Of a stretch of DNA of 34,626 bases, positions 34,433-34,626 are shown piece by piece. Positions within the stretch are counted from its first letter, which is position 1. The number at the start of each line of letters is the position of its first letter. The translations under genes and the position numbers were made by a program. The stretch is taken from positions 1-34,626 of the forward strand of contig CANRNS010000011.1 in assembly GCA_947632055.1 (NCBI GenBank), given 5' to 3'. The DNA is from an uncultured Akkermansia sp. (GTDB taxonomy: Bacteria > Verrucomicrobiota > Verrucomicrobiia > Verrucomicrobiales > Akkermansiaceae). The notes beneath the pieces were generated by a model. The model ran no database searches, was not told where the DNA came from, and was given only the letters and a program-made list of their open reading frames with translations.

Positions 34433-34626
34433 ATGAAACAATCTGTACGAATGATGATTTTGGGAGCTCTTGCCTTGATGAGCTCCGTGCATACCGCATG
34501 GGCGGGATACAAGCCGGTCGATGTCTCTGATATCCAGGGCGAGCAACGTAAGCAGCTCGCCGAACTCGCCAGGAATGTTGGAAGGATGCCGGCTCAATCG
34601 CGCGACTGTTTTCTGTGTGAGCAACT
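34433..34626 (+). CDS. Third family member, cut by the right edge
   Basis: ATG 34433 opens a frame still open at the window end (64 complete codons). It has a signal peptide (MKQSVRMMILGALALMSSVHTAWA) and then GYKPVDVSDIQGEQRKQL and the RDCFLCEQ motif, matching the start of module 1 of the gene just upstream. It begins 17 bp after that gene, so they are probably co-transcribed. DNA at 34487-34546 is nearly identical to 32181-32240, which shows a recent tandem duplication. No Shine-Dalgarno sequence is seen. Confidence 0.85.
   Translation, partial: MKQSVRMMILGALALMSSVHTAWAGYKPVDVSDIQGEQRKQLAELARNVGRMPAQSRDCFLCEQ

Noticed and set aside
1..34626. CRISPR arrays, insertion sequences, tRNA or rRNA genes
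   Set aside because: I saw no regularly spaced repeats, no transposase frame and no tRNA-like or rRNA-like sequence on reading through the window.

Overview
The window reads as a chromosomal stretch of a diderm, peptidoglycan-making bacterium. It carries ftsA-ftsZ, the lipid II flippase gene murJ, the murein-recycling ligase gene mpl and an OmpA-domain envelope protein. No rRNA or tRNA gene is present to fix the taxonomy. The divergent FtsZ with its acidic linker and the many secreted proteins of unknown function suggest the Planctomycetota-Verrucomicrobiota-Chlamydiota group, with Verrucomicrobiota (Akkermansia-like) my best guess. This is inference only.

Layout. 1-3.9 kb: two ankyrin-repeat proteins, the first cut by the window edge. 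The second has a C8 tract between a good ATG and the main reading frame. 4.1-7.9 kb (+): mpl, gltX and queA. 7.9-11.0 kb (-): a tightly packed set of an alpha/beta-hydrolase-like membrane protein, a TonB-shaped OmpA-domain protein and a HAD phosphatase. 11.2-12.4 kb: divergent queE and a low-molecular-weight phosphatase gene. 12.4-16.2 kb (-): two exported proteins, one with a thioredoxin-like fold and one with transglutaminase-like, TPR and discoidin-like regions. 16.2-19.1 kb (-): ftsA-ftsZ, possibly followed by a coupled 47-residue ORF. 19.6-27.3 kb (+): hom, lysC, two membrane-anchored helical-repeat proteins and murJ, closely spaced like one operon. 28.7-31.9 kb (-): sufC-sufB-sufD with ATGA overlaps.

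The accessory part is 27.3-34.6 kb, interrupted by the suf operon. It holds three members of a secreted or membrane-anchored family that I do not recognise: one single-module protein, one three-module protein, and one cut by the right edge. They share a Cys-containing N-terminal motif (LGLCF-like) and a C-terminal signature (AINAAFKA...KSP..KK). The last two are a recent tandem duplication with near-identical DNA around the signal-peptide end.

Regulation. Several genes have sigma70-like promoters with exactly 17-bp spacers. Those of hom and ftsA lie so close to the ATG that the transcripts should be leaderless or nearly so. Two apparent TTG starts (19536 and 31989) are the -35 boxes of such promoters, so I moved those gene starts downstream. 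Beyond the accessory family, the oddest points are an FtsZ without the usual T7-loop aspartates, an extra ~80-residue segment in MurJ, a possible lost ATG (now ATA behind a good ribosome-binding site) at 32127, and inverted repeats behind murJ that could fold as a three-way junction.
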